From Streptomyces diastatochromogenes (GTDB taxonomy: Bacteria > Actinomycetota > Actinomycetes > Streptomycetales > Streptomycetaceae): a DNA stretch of 64,000 bases. Both the position numbers and the translations under genes were made by a program. How positions within the stretch are numbered: position 1 is the first letter of the stretch; every line of letters begins with the position of its first letter. Where the stretch lies: positions 62,001 through 126,000 of the forward strand of contig NZ_MCGQ01000031.1 of NCBI RefSeq assembly GCF_002242805.1, in the 5' to 3' direction. This document shows, piece by piece, positions 54,241 through 61,955 of this stretch. The notes beneath the pieces were generated by a model. It did not search any database. It saw only the letters and a list, made by a program, of their open reading frames with translations, and had not been told where the DNA came from.

Positions 54241-54405
54241 ATGAACGGTCTGTCCACCGTCCTGATCGTCGTCGGTCTCTTCCTGGTCGGCGGCATCATC
54301 TCCTTCGCCAAGCAGAAGATGCCCACGAGCCTCATCGTGCTGCTGTCCATCGGCGCGGGCATGTGCCTCGTCGCGGGCGTCCTGAGGCTGGAGGTGTGGA
54401 ATTGA
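54241..54405 (+). CDS. Small two-helix membrane protein inside the his operon
   Basis: 54 residues, ATG 54241 to TGA 54405. Two hydrophobic helices (about 6-21 and 29-50) are joined by SFAKQKMPTS. It starts three bases after hisB and its stop overlaps the TTG start of hisH, so it is fully embedded in the operon and translationally coupled. Its frame carries the GGAGG used by hisH. Small genes at this position occur in other streptomycete his clusters, from memory. Function unknown; no known histidine enzyme matches. Confidence 0.75.
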   Translation: MNGLSTVLIVVGLFLVGGIISFAKQKMPTSLIVLLSIGAGMCLVAGVLRLEVWN

Positions 54406-55043
54406 GCACCGGCAAGCGAGTAGTCGTCTTCGACTACGGTTTCGGCAACGTCCGCTCCGCCGAACGCGCTCTCGCGCGCGTGGGGGCCGACGTCGAGATA
54501 ACGCGCGACTTCGACCGGGCGATGAACGCCGACGGCCTGCTGGTGCCGGGCGTCGGCGCGTTCGCCGCCTGTATGCAGGGGCTGCGCGGCGCCCGCGGTG
54601 ACTGGATCATCGACCGCCGGCTGTCCGGCGGGCGGCCGGTGATGGGCATCTGCGTCGGCATGCAGATCCTGTTCGCGAACGGCATCGAGCACGGCGTGGA
54701 GACCGAGGGCCTCGACGAGTGGCCCGGCACGGTCGAGCCGCTCCAGGCCGACATCGTGCCCCACATGGGCTGGAACACCGTCGACGCCCCGCTCGACTCG
54801 GAGCTGTTCGCCGGCCTGGACCGGGACGCCCGCTTCTACTTCGTGCACTCCTATGCCGTCCACGACTGGACCCTGGAGACCAACAACCCGGTCATGCACC
54901 AGCCCCGGGTGACCTGGTCGACGCACGGCAAGCCCTTCGTGGCGGCCGTGGAGAACGGTGCCCTGTGGGCCACCCAGTTCCACCCCGAGAAGTCCGGCGA
55001 CGCCGGTGCCCAGCTCCTCACCAACTGGATCGGAACCCTGTAG
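54402..55043 (+). CDS. hisH: Imidazole glycerol phosphate synthase, glutamine amidotransferase subunit
   Basis: 213 residues from TTG 54402, chosen because GGAGG (54390-54394) lies seven bases upstream and the conserved FDYGFGNVRS follows at residue 9. Class I amidotransferase triad: C84 in GICVGMQ, H194 and E196 in QFHPEKSG. It feeds ammonia to HisF. A GTG at 54396 is in frame but too close to the ribosome site. It lies three bases before priA. Confidence 0.96.
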   Translation: MSTGKRVVVFDYGFGNVRSAERALARVGADVEITRDFDRAMNADGLLVPGVGAFAACMQGLRGARGDWIIDRRLSGGRPVMGICVGMQILFANGIEHGVETEGLDEWPGTVEPLQADIVPHMGWNTVDAPLDSELFAGLDRDARFYFVHSYAVHDWTLETNNPVMHQPRVTWSTHGKPFVAAVENGALWATQFHPEKSGDAGAQLLTNWIGTL

Positions 55044-55046
55044 ACC

Positions 55047-55772
55047 ATGGCCAAGCTCGAACTCCTCCCCGCCGTCGACGTCCGTGACGGCCAGGCCGTC
55101 CGCCTCGTGCACGGCGAGTCCGGGACCGAGACGTCCTACGGCTCCCCGCTGGAGGCGGCCCTCGCCTGGCAGCGCTCGGGCGCCGAGTGGCTGCACCTGG
55201 TCGACCTGGACGCCGCCTTCGGCACCGGCGACAACCGGGAGCTGATCAGCGAGGTCGCCAAGGCGATGGACATCAAGGTGGAGCTGTCCGGCGGTATCCG
55301 GGACGACGCCTCCCTGGCGGCCGCCCTGGCCACCGGCTGCACCCGGGTGAACCTCGGCACCGCCGCCCTGGAGACCCCGGAGTGGGTCGCCAAGGTCATC
55401 GCCGAGCACGGCGACAAGATCGCGGTCGGCCTGGACGTGCGCGGCACGACCCTGCGCGGCCGCGGCTGGACCCGGGACGGCGGCGACCTCTACGAGACGC
55501 TGGAGCGCCTCAACAAGGAGGGCTGCGCCCGCTACGTCGTCACCGACATCGCCAAGGACGGCACCCTCCAGGGCCCGAACCTGGAGCTGCTGAAGAACGT
55601 CTGCGCCGCGACGGACCGGCCGGTCGTGGCGTCCGGCGGCGTGTCGTCGCTGGCCGACCTCCGCGCCATCGCCGAGCTGGTACCCCTCGGTGTCGAGGGC
55701 TCCATCGTCGGGAAGGCCCTGTACGCGAAGGCGTTCACCCTGGAAGAGGCCTTGGAGGCTGTGTCGTCATGA
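55047..55772 (+). CDS. priA: Bifunctional phosphoribosyl isomerase PriA (HisA/TrpF)
   Basis: 241 residues from ATG 55047, beta/alpha-barrel. In streptomycetes and mycobacteria, which lack trpF, this enzyme isomerises both ProFAR (histidine) and phosphoribosyl anthranilate (tryptophan). The catalytic pair is D11 in LPAVDVRDGQ and D171 in TDIAKDGT, matching the known residues of the S. coelicolor enzyme. Phosphate loops ELSGGIRDD and VVASGGVSSL are present. Sequence alone does not prove the second activity, but no trpF is seen in this window. The stop overlaps the ridA-like start. Confidence 0.95.
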   Translation: MAKLELLPAVDVRDGQAVRLVHGESGTETSYGSPLEAALAWQRSGAEWLHLVDLDAAFGTGDNRELISEVAKAMDIKVELSGGIRDDASLAAALATGCTRVNLGTAALETPEWVAKVIAEHGDKIAVGLDVRGTTLRGRGWTRDGGDLYETLERLNKEGCARYVVTDIAKDGTLQGPNLELLKNVCAATDRPVVASGGVSSLADLRAIAELVPLGVEGSIVGKALYAKAFTLEEALEAVSS

Positions 55773-56170
55773 CCGATGCCGTGCGGCGCGTGCAGAGCGG
55801 AAGTCCCTGGGAAGAGAGTTTCGGGTTCGCGCGCGCCGTGGCGGCGGGTGACCGGGTGCTGGTGGCGGGCACGACGTCCTTCCGGGGCCGTGTGCTGTAC
55901 GGGGAGGGCGACCCGTACGAGCAGGCCAAGGTGGCGTTCACCGGCGCACTGGAGGCGATCGCGGAGTTCGGGCTCGGTATCGAGTCCGTGATCCGCACGC
56001 GGATGTATCTGACCCATGCGCGGGACGTCGACGAGGCGGGCCGGGCCCACAAGGACCTCTTCGACGCGGTGCGGCCCGTTTCCACGCTGCTGGTCGTGGA
56101 GGGCTTCGTCGACCCGCGCATCCTGGTCGAAGTGGAACTAGAGGCATTCAGAGGAGCCGTGAACTCATGA
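55769..56170 (+). CDS. RidA-family (YjgF/YER057c) protein
   Basis: 133 residues from ATG 55769, overlapping both priA and hisF by ATGA junctions. RidA proteins are trimers that hydrolyse reactive imines and enamines, as made by PLP enzymes. The conserved arginine is in IESVIRTRMYLTHARDVD, and RPVSTLLVVEGFVDPRILVEVE is the C-terminal signature. True RidA ends similarly; the second-last motif DPRILVEVELEAF is intact. Its placement between hisA- and hisF-type genes suggests a protective role in histidine synthesis, by inference. Confidence 0.9.
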   Translation: MTDAVRRVQSGSPWEESFGFARAVAAGDRVLVAGTTSFRGRVLYGEGDPYEQAKVAFTGALEAIAEFGLGIESVIRTRMYLTHARDVDEAGRAHKDLFDAVRPVSTLLVVEGFVDPRILVEVELEAFRGAVNS

Positions 56171-56922
56171 CCCTGGCGGTCCGAGTCATCCCCTGCCTGG
56201 ACGTGGACAACGGCCGGGTGGTCAAGGGCGTCAACTTCCAGAACCTGCGCGACGCGGGCGACCCCGTCGAGATGGCCAAGGTGTACGACGCCGAGGGCGC
56301 CGACGAGCTGACGTTCCTGGACATCACCGCCTCGTCCGGCAACCGCGAGACGACGTACGACGTGGTGCGCCGCACCGCGGAGCAGGTGTTCATCCCGCTG
56401 ACCGTCGGCGGCGGCGTCCGCACGGCCGAGGACGTGGACAAGCTGCTGCGGGCCGGCGCCGACAAGGTGGGCGTCAACACGGCGGCCATCGCCCGCCCGG
56501 ACCTGATCCGCGAGATCGCCGAGCGCTTCGGCCGGCAGGTGCTGGTGCTGTCGGTGGACGCGCGGCGCAGCGAGTCCGGATCCTTCGAGGTCACCACCCA
56601 CGGCGGCCGCCGCGGCACCGGCATGGATGCCGTCGAGTGGGCGCACCGGGCCGCCGATCTGGGCGCCGGCGAGATCCTGCTGAACTCCATGGACGCCGAC
56701 GGCACCAAAGACGGCTACGACCTGGAGATGATCGCGGCCGTCCGCAAGCACGTCACCGTCCCGGTGATCGCCTCGGGCGGCGCGGGCAAGCTGACGGACT
56801 TCCCGCCGGCCATCGAGGCGGGCGCGGACGCGGTCCTGGCCGCCTCCGTTTTCCACTTCGGCGACCTGCGCATCGGCCAGGTGAAGGCGACGCTGCGGGA
56901 GGCGGGGCACCCGGTGCGGTGA
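56167..56922 (+). CDS. hisF: Imidazole glycerol phosphate synthase, cyclase subunit
   Basis: 251 residues from ATG 56167, overlapping the previous stop. Beta/alpha-barrel that joins PRFAR with ammonia from HisH. The first catalytic Asp is D12 in VIPCLDVDNGRVVKG; the second is in LNSMDADGTKDGYD. Phosphate loops LTVGGGVRT and VIASGGAGKL are present. It is the last gene of the his run; hisG, hisE and hisI are not in the cluster (hisI lies at 60012). Confidence 0.97.
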   Translation: MTLAVRVIPCLDVDNGRVVKGVNFQNLRDAGDPVEMAKVYDAEGADELTFLDITASSGNRETTYDVVRRTAEQVFIPLTVGGGVRTAEDVDKLLRAGADKVGVNTAAIARPDLIREIAERFGRQVLVLSVDARRSESGSFEVTTHGGRRGTGMDAVEWAHRAADLGAGEILLNSMDADGTKDGYDLEMIAAVRKHVTVPVIASGGAGKLTDFPPAIEAGADAVLAASVFHFGDLRIGQVKATLREAGHPVR

Positions 56923-56941
56923 CGCTGCGCTGAGCTTCGGC

Positions 56942-56995
56942 AGATAGGAAAGGAAAGTTGCGCAAAATCTATTGTGCAACTTTTCTTTCCTATCT
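56942..56995. promoter_or_regulatory. Large AT-rich inverted repeat, probable operator of the regulator/exporter pair
   Basis: Left arm 56942-56965, right arm 56972-56995, six-base loop AATCTA. The 24-base arms match except at two positions. The centre holds TTGCGCAA on the left (itself a palindrome) and TTGTGCAA on the right. It lies between the hisF stop and the regulator start, and the right arm contains the -35 box. It may also end hisF transcription. Confidence 0.8.
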
Positions 56996-57000
56996 AGCGT
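56972..57000 (+). promoter_or_regulatory. Leaderless promoter overlapping the inverted repeat
   Basis: TTGTGC (56972-56977), exactly 17 bases, TAGCGT (56995-57000), then seven bases to ATG 57008. No ribosome site precedes the ATG, so the message probably starts at it. Confidence 0.6.
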
Positions 57001-57007
57001 TGGGTGC

Positions 57008-57595
57008 ATGACAGCCAAGGGGAGCCGTCCCATCACGGACGTGGGCACGCTGAAGGCGCTCGCCCACCCGCTGCGGATGAAGCTGTACCGAGCCCTGTGC
57101 GTGGCCGACAAGGCCACCGCCTCGCACCTCGCCGACCAGGTGGACGAGGCCGTCTCGCTGGTCAGCTACCACCTGCGCAAGCTGGCCGAGCACGGCCTCA
57201 TCGAGGAGGCCGAGCCGCAGAGCGCGGACGGCCGGGAACGCTGGTGGCAGCCCTCCTCGGAGGGGGTGAGCATCCGCGACAAGGACTTCCGGGACGCCCC
57301 CGAGAAGGCGGCCGCACACCTGGCGGCGACCCGGCTCTTCCACGACCAGCGTGCCGAGATGTACCGCCGCTACCTCGACGAGCGCTCCACCTGGAGCGCC
57401 GAGTGGAACGCCGCCGCACCCGACAGCGAGTCCCTCTTCCGCCTCACCGCGGGCGAACTGAACGAACTCCGGGAGGAGTTGCTCGCCCTGGTCAGGAAGT
57501 ACGACGAGAAGGGCCGGTCCGCCGAGGCAGCGGGCGAGACCGAAGGGCGCGAGCACGTCGCGCTGCACGTGTACGGCTTCCCGTTCCGCGTCTGA
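57008..57595 (+). CDS. ArsR-like winged-helix transcriptional regulator
   Basis: 195 residues from ATG 57008. The N-terminal winged helix (about 10-85) has ALAHPLRMKLYRALCVADKA, then the recognition helix in VSLVSYHLRKLAEHGLIEEA and wing GRERWWQPSSEG. The remaining 110 residues are helical and acidic, without the Cys metal sites of classical ArsR, so it probably senses an organic ligand. It heads an operon with the exporter 14 bases downstream and should bind the inverted repeat in front of it, repressing both genes. Confidence 0.9.
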   Translation: MTAKGSRPITDVGTLKALAHPLRMKLYRALCVADKATASHLADQVDEAVSLVSYHLRKLAEHGLIEEAEPQSADGRERWWQPSSEGVSIRDKDFRDAPEKAAAHLAATRLFHDQRAEMYRRYLDERSTWSAEWNAAAPDSESLFRLTAGELNELREELLALVRKYDEKGRSAEAAGETEGREHVALHVYGFPFRV

Positions 57596-57609
57596 GAGAG
57601 GGCACCGTC

Positions 57610-58860
57610 ATGACCGTCCTGACCGACATACCCGCGCGGCAGCTCGAAGAGGCCGCCCACCGCGACCCCAACGTCCTGCGCTGGCTCGGTGCCTACACCT
57701 CCTCGATGCTGGGCGACAGCATCTACTACATCGCCCTCTCCTGGGCCGCCGTCCAGGCCGGAACCCCCGCGCAGGCCGGTGTCGTGATGTCGGTCAGCGC
57801 GGTGCCGCGGGCCGTGCTGATGCTCGGCGGGGGAGTGCTCGCCGACCGGCTGGGCCCGCGCCGTGTCGTCATCGGCAGCGACGCCGTGCGCTGTGCCGCC
57901 GTCCTCGCGGTGGCCGCCCTGCTGTTCCTCAACAGCCCCGGGCTGTGGCCGCTCGCCCTGCTTGCCCTGGTCTTCGGCACCGTCGACGCCGTGTTCATGC
58001 CCGCCGTGGGTGCCCTCCCGGCCAGGATCACCGGCAAGGGGCAGCTCGCCCGGGTGCAGGGCATGCGCGGCCTCGCCATCCGCTGCGCCGGCGTCATCGG
58101 GGCCCCGCTCGGCGGCCTCGGCGTGGCACTCGGCGGCGCGGCGACCGCCTTCGCCCTGGCCGGCCTGCTCATCGCGGTGTCGGTACCGCTGCTGGTCTCC
58201 GTACGGGTGCGGGAGCTGCCGGCCGACGACGGGACGGCCGACGGAAAGGCGTCCCCCTGGCGGGATCTGCGGGCCGGCCTGCGCTACATCCGCGGCCACC
58301 GCGTCCTCGCCCCGCTGATGCTGGCCATCGCCCTCGGCGACTTCGGCTTCGTCGGGCCGTTCAACGTCGGCCTGACCCTGCTCGCCGACCGGCGCGGCTG
58401 GGGCGCCTCCGGGATGGGCTGGATCCTCGCCGGGTTCGGCGCCGGCGCGGGCGCCGCCTCGCTGCTGCTCACCGTCCGGGGGCGGCTGCCGCGCGCCGGG
58501 CTGGTCGCCGCGTACGCCATCCTCGCGGGCTCCGTCGCGATCGGCGCCCTCGCCTACGTCCCGAGTCTCGCCGGTGCCGTCGGGGTGGCCCTGCTCGTCG
58601 GACTCCTCGCGGGTCTCAGCGGAGCCATGTGCGGGGCCCTGCTGCAGACCCAGGCCGACCCCGCCTACCTCGGCCGGGTCACGGCCGTCGCCGGCCTGGT
58701 CAGCCTCGGACTCGCCCCGCTGAGCATGCCGTTCGCTGCCGCCGCGATCGGCGCCTTCGGCCTCGGCCCGGTCTACGTCGTCAGCGCCGTCGTCTGCGGC
58801 CTCGGCGGGGTCGTCGCCCTGTACGTCCCGGGCCTGCGCCGGGCCGAGCTGCCCCGCTGA
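57610..58860 (+). CDS. MFS exporter
   Basis: 416 residues from ATG 57610, GAGAGGG eight bases upstream. About twelve membrane helices. The sequence between helices 2 and 3 is GGGVLADRLGPRRVVIGSD, the MFS motif A. It resembles the EntS/MefA-type group (enterobactin or macrolide exporters). With its own regulator and strong operator it looks like a drug- or metabolite-induced efflux module; the substrate is unknown. The cytoplasmic middle loop is Asp/Gly-rich. Confidence 0.9.
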   Translation: MTVLTDIPARQLEEAAHRDPNVLRWLGAYTSSMLGDSIYYIALSWAAVQAGTPAQAGVVMSVSAVPRAVLMLGGGVLADRLGPRRVVIGSDAVRCAAVLAVAALLFLNSPGLWPLALLALVFGTVDAVFMPAVGALPARITGKGQLARVQGMRGLAIRCAGVIGAPLGGLGVALGGAATAFALAGLLIAVSVPLLVSVRVRELPADDGTADGKASPWRDLRAGLRYIRGHRVLAPLMLAIALGDFGFVGPFNVGLTLLADRRGWGASGMGWILAGFGAGAGAASLLLTVRGRLPRAGLVAAYAILAGSVAIGALAYVPSLAGAVGVALLVGLLAGLSGAMCGALLQTQADPAYLGRVTAVAGLVSLGLAPLSMPFAAAAIGAFGLGPVYVVSAVVCGLGGVVALYVPGLRRAELPR

Positions 58861-58875
58861 GACTCGGCCCGAGGC

Positions 58876-59283
58876 TCAGCCGTGGGCCGGCTTGGGCTGG
58901 GCCAGCTGGATCAGGTTGCCGACCGTGTCGTCGAGCACGGCCGCGATCACCGGACCCTGCTCCTGCGGCTCGTGCGTGAAGTGCACACCGAGGTTCACCA
59001 GCCGCTTGTACTCCGCCTGGATGTCGTCCACCGAGAAGACGATGCACGGAATCCCCGCCTCGTACAGGGCCCGGCGGTACGGCTCCGCGATCGGGCCCTC
59101 GCCGGACTCCAGCAGCAGCTGGAGATCCGGCTGGGCCCCGCCGCGCGCGCCGACGGTGATGAAGAGCGTGCCGCCGCCCAGGTCCAGATGGGTACGGGTC
59201 TCGAAGCCCAGGACGTCCGTGTAGAAGGCGTGCGCCTTCGCCACGTCGTCCACGTACACGCCGGTCATCCCGACCTTGATCAT
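58876..59283 (-). CDS. VOC (glyoxalase/bleomycin-resistance) superfamily protein
   Basis: 135 residues from ATG 59283. The two beta-alpha-beta-beta-beta modules are visible: VGMTGVYVDDVAKAHAFYTD with FETRTHLDLGGGTLFITVG, and GIPCIVFSVDDIQAEYKRL with GPVIAAVLDDTVGNLIQL. Metal-site candidates are few, so it may bind a ligand instead of acting as an enzyme. It converges on the MFS gene (15-base gap), and the next gene upstream (59294) is on the same strand ten bases away. Confidence 0.88.
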   Translation of the reverse strand: MIKVGMTGVYVDDVAKAHAFYTDVLGFETRTHLDLGGGTLFITVGARGGAQPDLQLLLESGEGPIAEPYRRALYEAGIPCIVFSVDDIQAEYKRLVNLGVHFTHEPQEQGPVIAAVLDDTVGNLIQLAQPKPAHG

Positions 59284-59293
59284 GAGGTGCCTC

Positions 59294-59929
59294 TCAGATG
59301 CCCAGCTGCCTGTACTCGTGCAGCTTGGCGATCGCGTTCTCGTCGCCGTCCAGCTCGACCCGCGCCGTGCTCTGCCGGCCGAACGCGAACATCAGCAGCT
59401 CCGACGGCTCGCCCGTCACCGTCACCACGGGCGCGCCCCGGTGGGCGACGGCCGTCTGGCCGTCCGGGCGCCTGAGGACCAGACCCGTCGGCACACCCCG
59501 GCCCAGCAGCCGGGCGGTGCGCTCCAGCCGGGACCACAGCGACTCCTGGAAGACGGGGTCCAGCTCACGCGGGGTCCAGTCCGGCTGGGCACGCCGGACG
59601 TCCTCCGTGTGGACGTAGAACTCCACGATGTTGGCCGCCTCGTCGACCTGCTTGAGCTGGAAGGGCGAGAAACGCGGCGGGCCCGTACGGATCAGCTGGA
59701 TCAGCTCCTCGTACGGCTTCGCGGCGTACTCGGCCATCACCTTCTCCAGCCGCGGCGCGAGCTGCTTGATCAGCGTGCCCCCGGCCGCGTCCGGCCGCCG
59801 CTCCCGCACCACCACGTGCGCGGCCAGATCGCGCGTCTGCCACCCCTCGCAGAGGGTCGGGGCGTCCGGACCGGTGGTTTCCAAGAGGTCGGCGAGCAGA
59901 AGCCGTTCACGCTGCGCGAAGGTCGACAT
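59294..59929 (-). CDS. TIGR03085-type protein, DinB/maleylpyruvate isomerase fold
   Basis: 211 residues from ATG 59929. The N-terminal helical bundle (MSTFAQRERLLLADLLETTG, LCEGWQTRDLAAHVVVRERRPD) is that of mycothiol-dependent maleylpyruvate isomerases; VVRERRPD is the local signature of the TIGR03085 group. A second alpha/beta part starts around 150 (GAPVVTVTGEPSELLMFAFG). The His in AAHVVVRER and EFYVHTEDVRR could bind metal. Function unknown; use of mycothiol is plausible. It forms an operon with the VOC gene. Confidence 0.85.
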   Translation of the reverse strand: MSTFAQRERLLLADLLETTGPDAPTLCEGWQTRDLAAHVVVRERRPDAAGGTLIKQLAPRLEKVMAEYAAKPYEELIQLIRTGPPRFSPFQLKQVDEAANIVEFYVHTEDVRRAQPDWTPRELDPVFQESLWSRLERTARLLGRGVPTGLVLRRPDGQTAVAHRGAPVVTVTGEPSELLMFAFGRQSTARVELDGDENAIAKLHEYRQLGI

Positions 59930-60011
59930 GGAATCAGCCTACGACCACACGGTAAGTCCGCACAGTGGACACGGACCGTCACCGTCAGTGCCGCGCGGCA
60001 CAATGGCAGGC

Positions 60012-60404
60012 ATGACCAGTACGCCTCCGCCCAGCAGCCTCGACCCCGAGATCGCCGCGCGCCTGAAGCGCAGCGCCGACGGGCTCCTCCCGGCCATCGC
60101 CCAGCAGTACGACACCGGCGAGGTGCTGATGCTCGGCTGGATGGACGACGAGGCGCTGCACCGCACGCTGACCACGGGCCGCTGCACCTACTGGTCGCGC
60201 AGCCGCCAGGAGTACTGGGTCAAGGGCGACACCTCCGGCCACTTCCAGTGGGTCAAGTCCGTCGCCCTGGACTGCGACGCCGACACCGTGCTGGTCAAGG
60301 TCGACCAGGTCGGCGCCGCCTGCCACACCGGCGCCCGTACCTGCTTCGACGAGGATGTGCTGCTCAAGGACGCCGATTCCGGCGTACGGGCACAGAATCA
60401 GTAA
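60012..60404 (+). CDS. hisI: Phosphoribosyl-AMP cyclohydrolase
   Basis: 130 residues from ATG 60012; an ATG at 60003 is also in frame. Stand-alone enzyme without the HisE pyrophosphohydrolase. It opens the purine ring of phosphoribosyl-AMP. Motifs: VLMLGWMDDEALHRTL, YWSRSRQEYWVKG, and the metal sites DCDADTVLV and C-H-T-G-A-R-T-C in AACHTGARTCF. CACAAT lies seven bases before ATG 60012, again suggesting a leaderless message. It is separated from the main his cluster by four genes and directly precedes trpE. Confidence 0.96.
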   Translation: MTSTPPPSSLDPEIAARLKRSADGLLPAIAQQYDTGEVLMLGWMDDEALHRTLTTGRCTYWSRSRQEYWVKGDTSGHFQWVKSVALDCDADTVLVKVDQVGAACHTGARTCFDEDVLLKDADSGVRAQNQ

Positions 60405-60415
60405 GGTCAGCCGCC

Positions 60416-61894
60416 ATGGACCTCGAGACCTTCCGCAAGCTCGCCACCGACCGACGCGTCATCCCGGTCACGCGCAAGCTCCTCGCCGACGGCGACACCC
60501 CGGTCGCGCTCTACCGCAAGCTCGCCGCCGAACGCCCCGGCACCTTCCTGCTGGAGTCCGCGGAGAACGGCCGCTCCTGGTCCCGCTACTCCTTCGTGGG
60601 CGTGCGCTCCGCCGCGACCCTCACCACCCGGGACGGCGAGGCCCACTGGCTCGGCGCCCCGCCCGTCGGCGTCCCCACCGGCGGTGACCCGCTCGCCGCC
60701 CTGCGCGCCACCCTCCAGGCCCTGCACACCCCGCACCAGGAGGGCATGCCGCCCTTCACCGGCGGCATGGTCGGCTACCTGGGCTACGACATCGTCCGCC
60801 GACTGGAGAAGATCGGCCCCGGCGAGCGCGACGACCTGAAGCTGCCCGAGCTGACCTTGCTCCTCACCAGCGACCTCGCCGTCATGGACCACTGGGAGGG
60901 CTCGGTCCTGCTGATCGCCAACGCGATCAACCACAACGACCTCGACACGGGTGTCGACGAGGCGTACGCGGACGCCGTGGCCCGGCTCGACGCGATGGAG
61001 GCGGACCTGTCCCGCGCGGTCGCCCAGCCACCCGCCGTCCTCCCGCCCTCCGAACTCCCGGAGTACACCGCCCTGTGGGGCGGCCCCGACTTCCAGGCGG
61101 CCGTGGAGGACGTCAAGGAGCGGATCCGCGCGGGCGAGGCCTTCCAGGTCGTGCCCTCCCAGCGCTTCGAGACCCCGTGCACGGCGAGCGCGCTGGACGT
61201 GTACCGGGTCCTGCGGGCCACCAACCCGTCGCCGTACATGTATCTCTTCCGCTTCGACGGGTTCGACGTCGTCGGCTCGTCCCCCGAGGCGCTGGTGAAG
61301 GTCGAGGACGGGCGCGCGATGGTCCACCCCATCGCCGGCACCCGGCACCGCGGCGCCACCCCGCAGGAGGACCAGGCCCTCGGCGAGGAGCTGCTCGCCG
61401 ACCCCAAGGAGCGCGCCGAGCACCTGATGCTGGTCGACCTGGGGCGCAACGACCTCGGCCGGGTCTGCGAGCCCGGCTCGGTGGAGGTCGTGGACTTCAT
61501 GTCCATCGAGCGCTACTCGCACGTGATGCACATCGTCTCGACGGTCACCGGCAAGGTGGCCGAGGGCCGTACCGCCTTCGACGTGCTGACCGCGTGCTTC
61601 CCGGCGGGCACCCTCTCCGGCGCCCCCAAGCCCCGCGCCATGCAGATCATCGACGAACTGGAGCCGTCCCGGCGCGGCCTCTACGGCGGCTGCGTCGGCT
61701 ACCTCGACTTCGCCGGCGACTCCGACACCGCCATCGCCATCCGCACGGCCCTGCTCCGCGACGGCACGGCCTATGTGCAGGCCGGCGCGGGCATCGTTGC
61801 CGACTCGGACCCGGTCGCCGAGGACCAGGAGTGCCGCAACAAGGCCGCCGCGGTACTGCGGGCGGTCCACACGGCGAATCGTCTCGGACGGTAG
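60416..61894 (+). CDS. trpE: Anthranilate synthase component I
   Basis: 492 residues from ATG 60416, eleven bases after hisI, AAGG upstream. It aminates chorismate in the first step of tryptophan synthesis. Tryptophan-feedback motif LLES is present at 45-48. The catalytic domain has IRAGEAFQVVPSQRFE, PIAGTRHRG, LVDLGRNDLGRV, HIVSTVTG and PAGTLSGAPKPRAM in order. The partner glutaminase is not in the window. With hisI upstream, no separate leader-peptide attenuator can precede it directly. Confidence 0.96.
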   Translation: MDLETFRKLATDRRVIPVTRKLLADGDTPVALYRKLAAERPGTFLLESAENGRSWSRYSFVGVRSAATLTTRDGEAHWLGAPPVGVPTGGDPLAALRATLQALHTPHQEGMPPFTGGMVGYLGYDIVRRLEKIGPGERDDLKLPELTLLLTSDLAVMDHWEGSVLLIANAINHNDLDTGVDEAYADAVARLDAMEADLSRAVAQPPAVLPPSELPEYTALWGGPDFQAAVEDVKERIRAGEAFQVVPSQRFETPCTASALDVYRVLRATNPSPYMYLFRFDGFDVVGSSPEALVKVEDGRAMVHPIAGTRHRGATPQEDQALGEELLADPKERAEHLMLVDLGRNDLGRVCEPGSVEVVDFMSIERYSHVMHIVSTVTGKVAEGRTAFDVLTACFPAGTLSGAPKPRAMQIIDELEPSRRGLYGGCVGYLDFAGDSDTAIAIRTALLRDGTAYVQAGAGIVADSDPVAEDQECRNKAAAVLRAVHTANRLGR

Positions 61895-61907
61895 GGACCG
61901 TCTGATG

Positions 61908-61939
61908 TGAACCCCGGGTGATGGTTCGCCCGGGGTTCA
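61908..61939. terminator. Hairpin after trpE
   Basis: TGAACCCCGGG (61908-61918) and CCCGGGGTTCA (61929-61939), exact 11-base arms, 10-base loop. It follows the trpE stop by 13 bases but lacks a T-run, as is common for streptomycete hairpin terminators. It ends just before the next gene's start. Confidence 0.6.
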
Positions 61940-61955
61940 GGCGATAGTGGAGTAC

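Noticed and set aside
57008..58860. The regulator/exporter pair as a recent foreign island
   Set aside because: Codon use and GC match the neighbours; only the operator is AT-rich. No integrase, repeat boundary or tRNA site is present.
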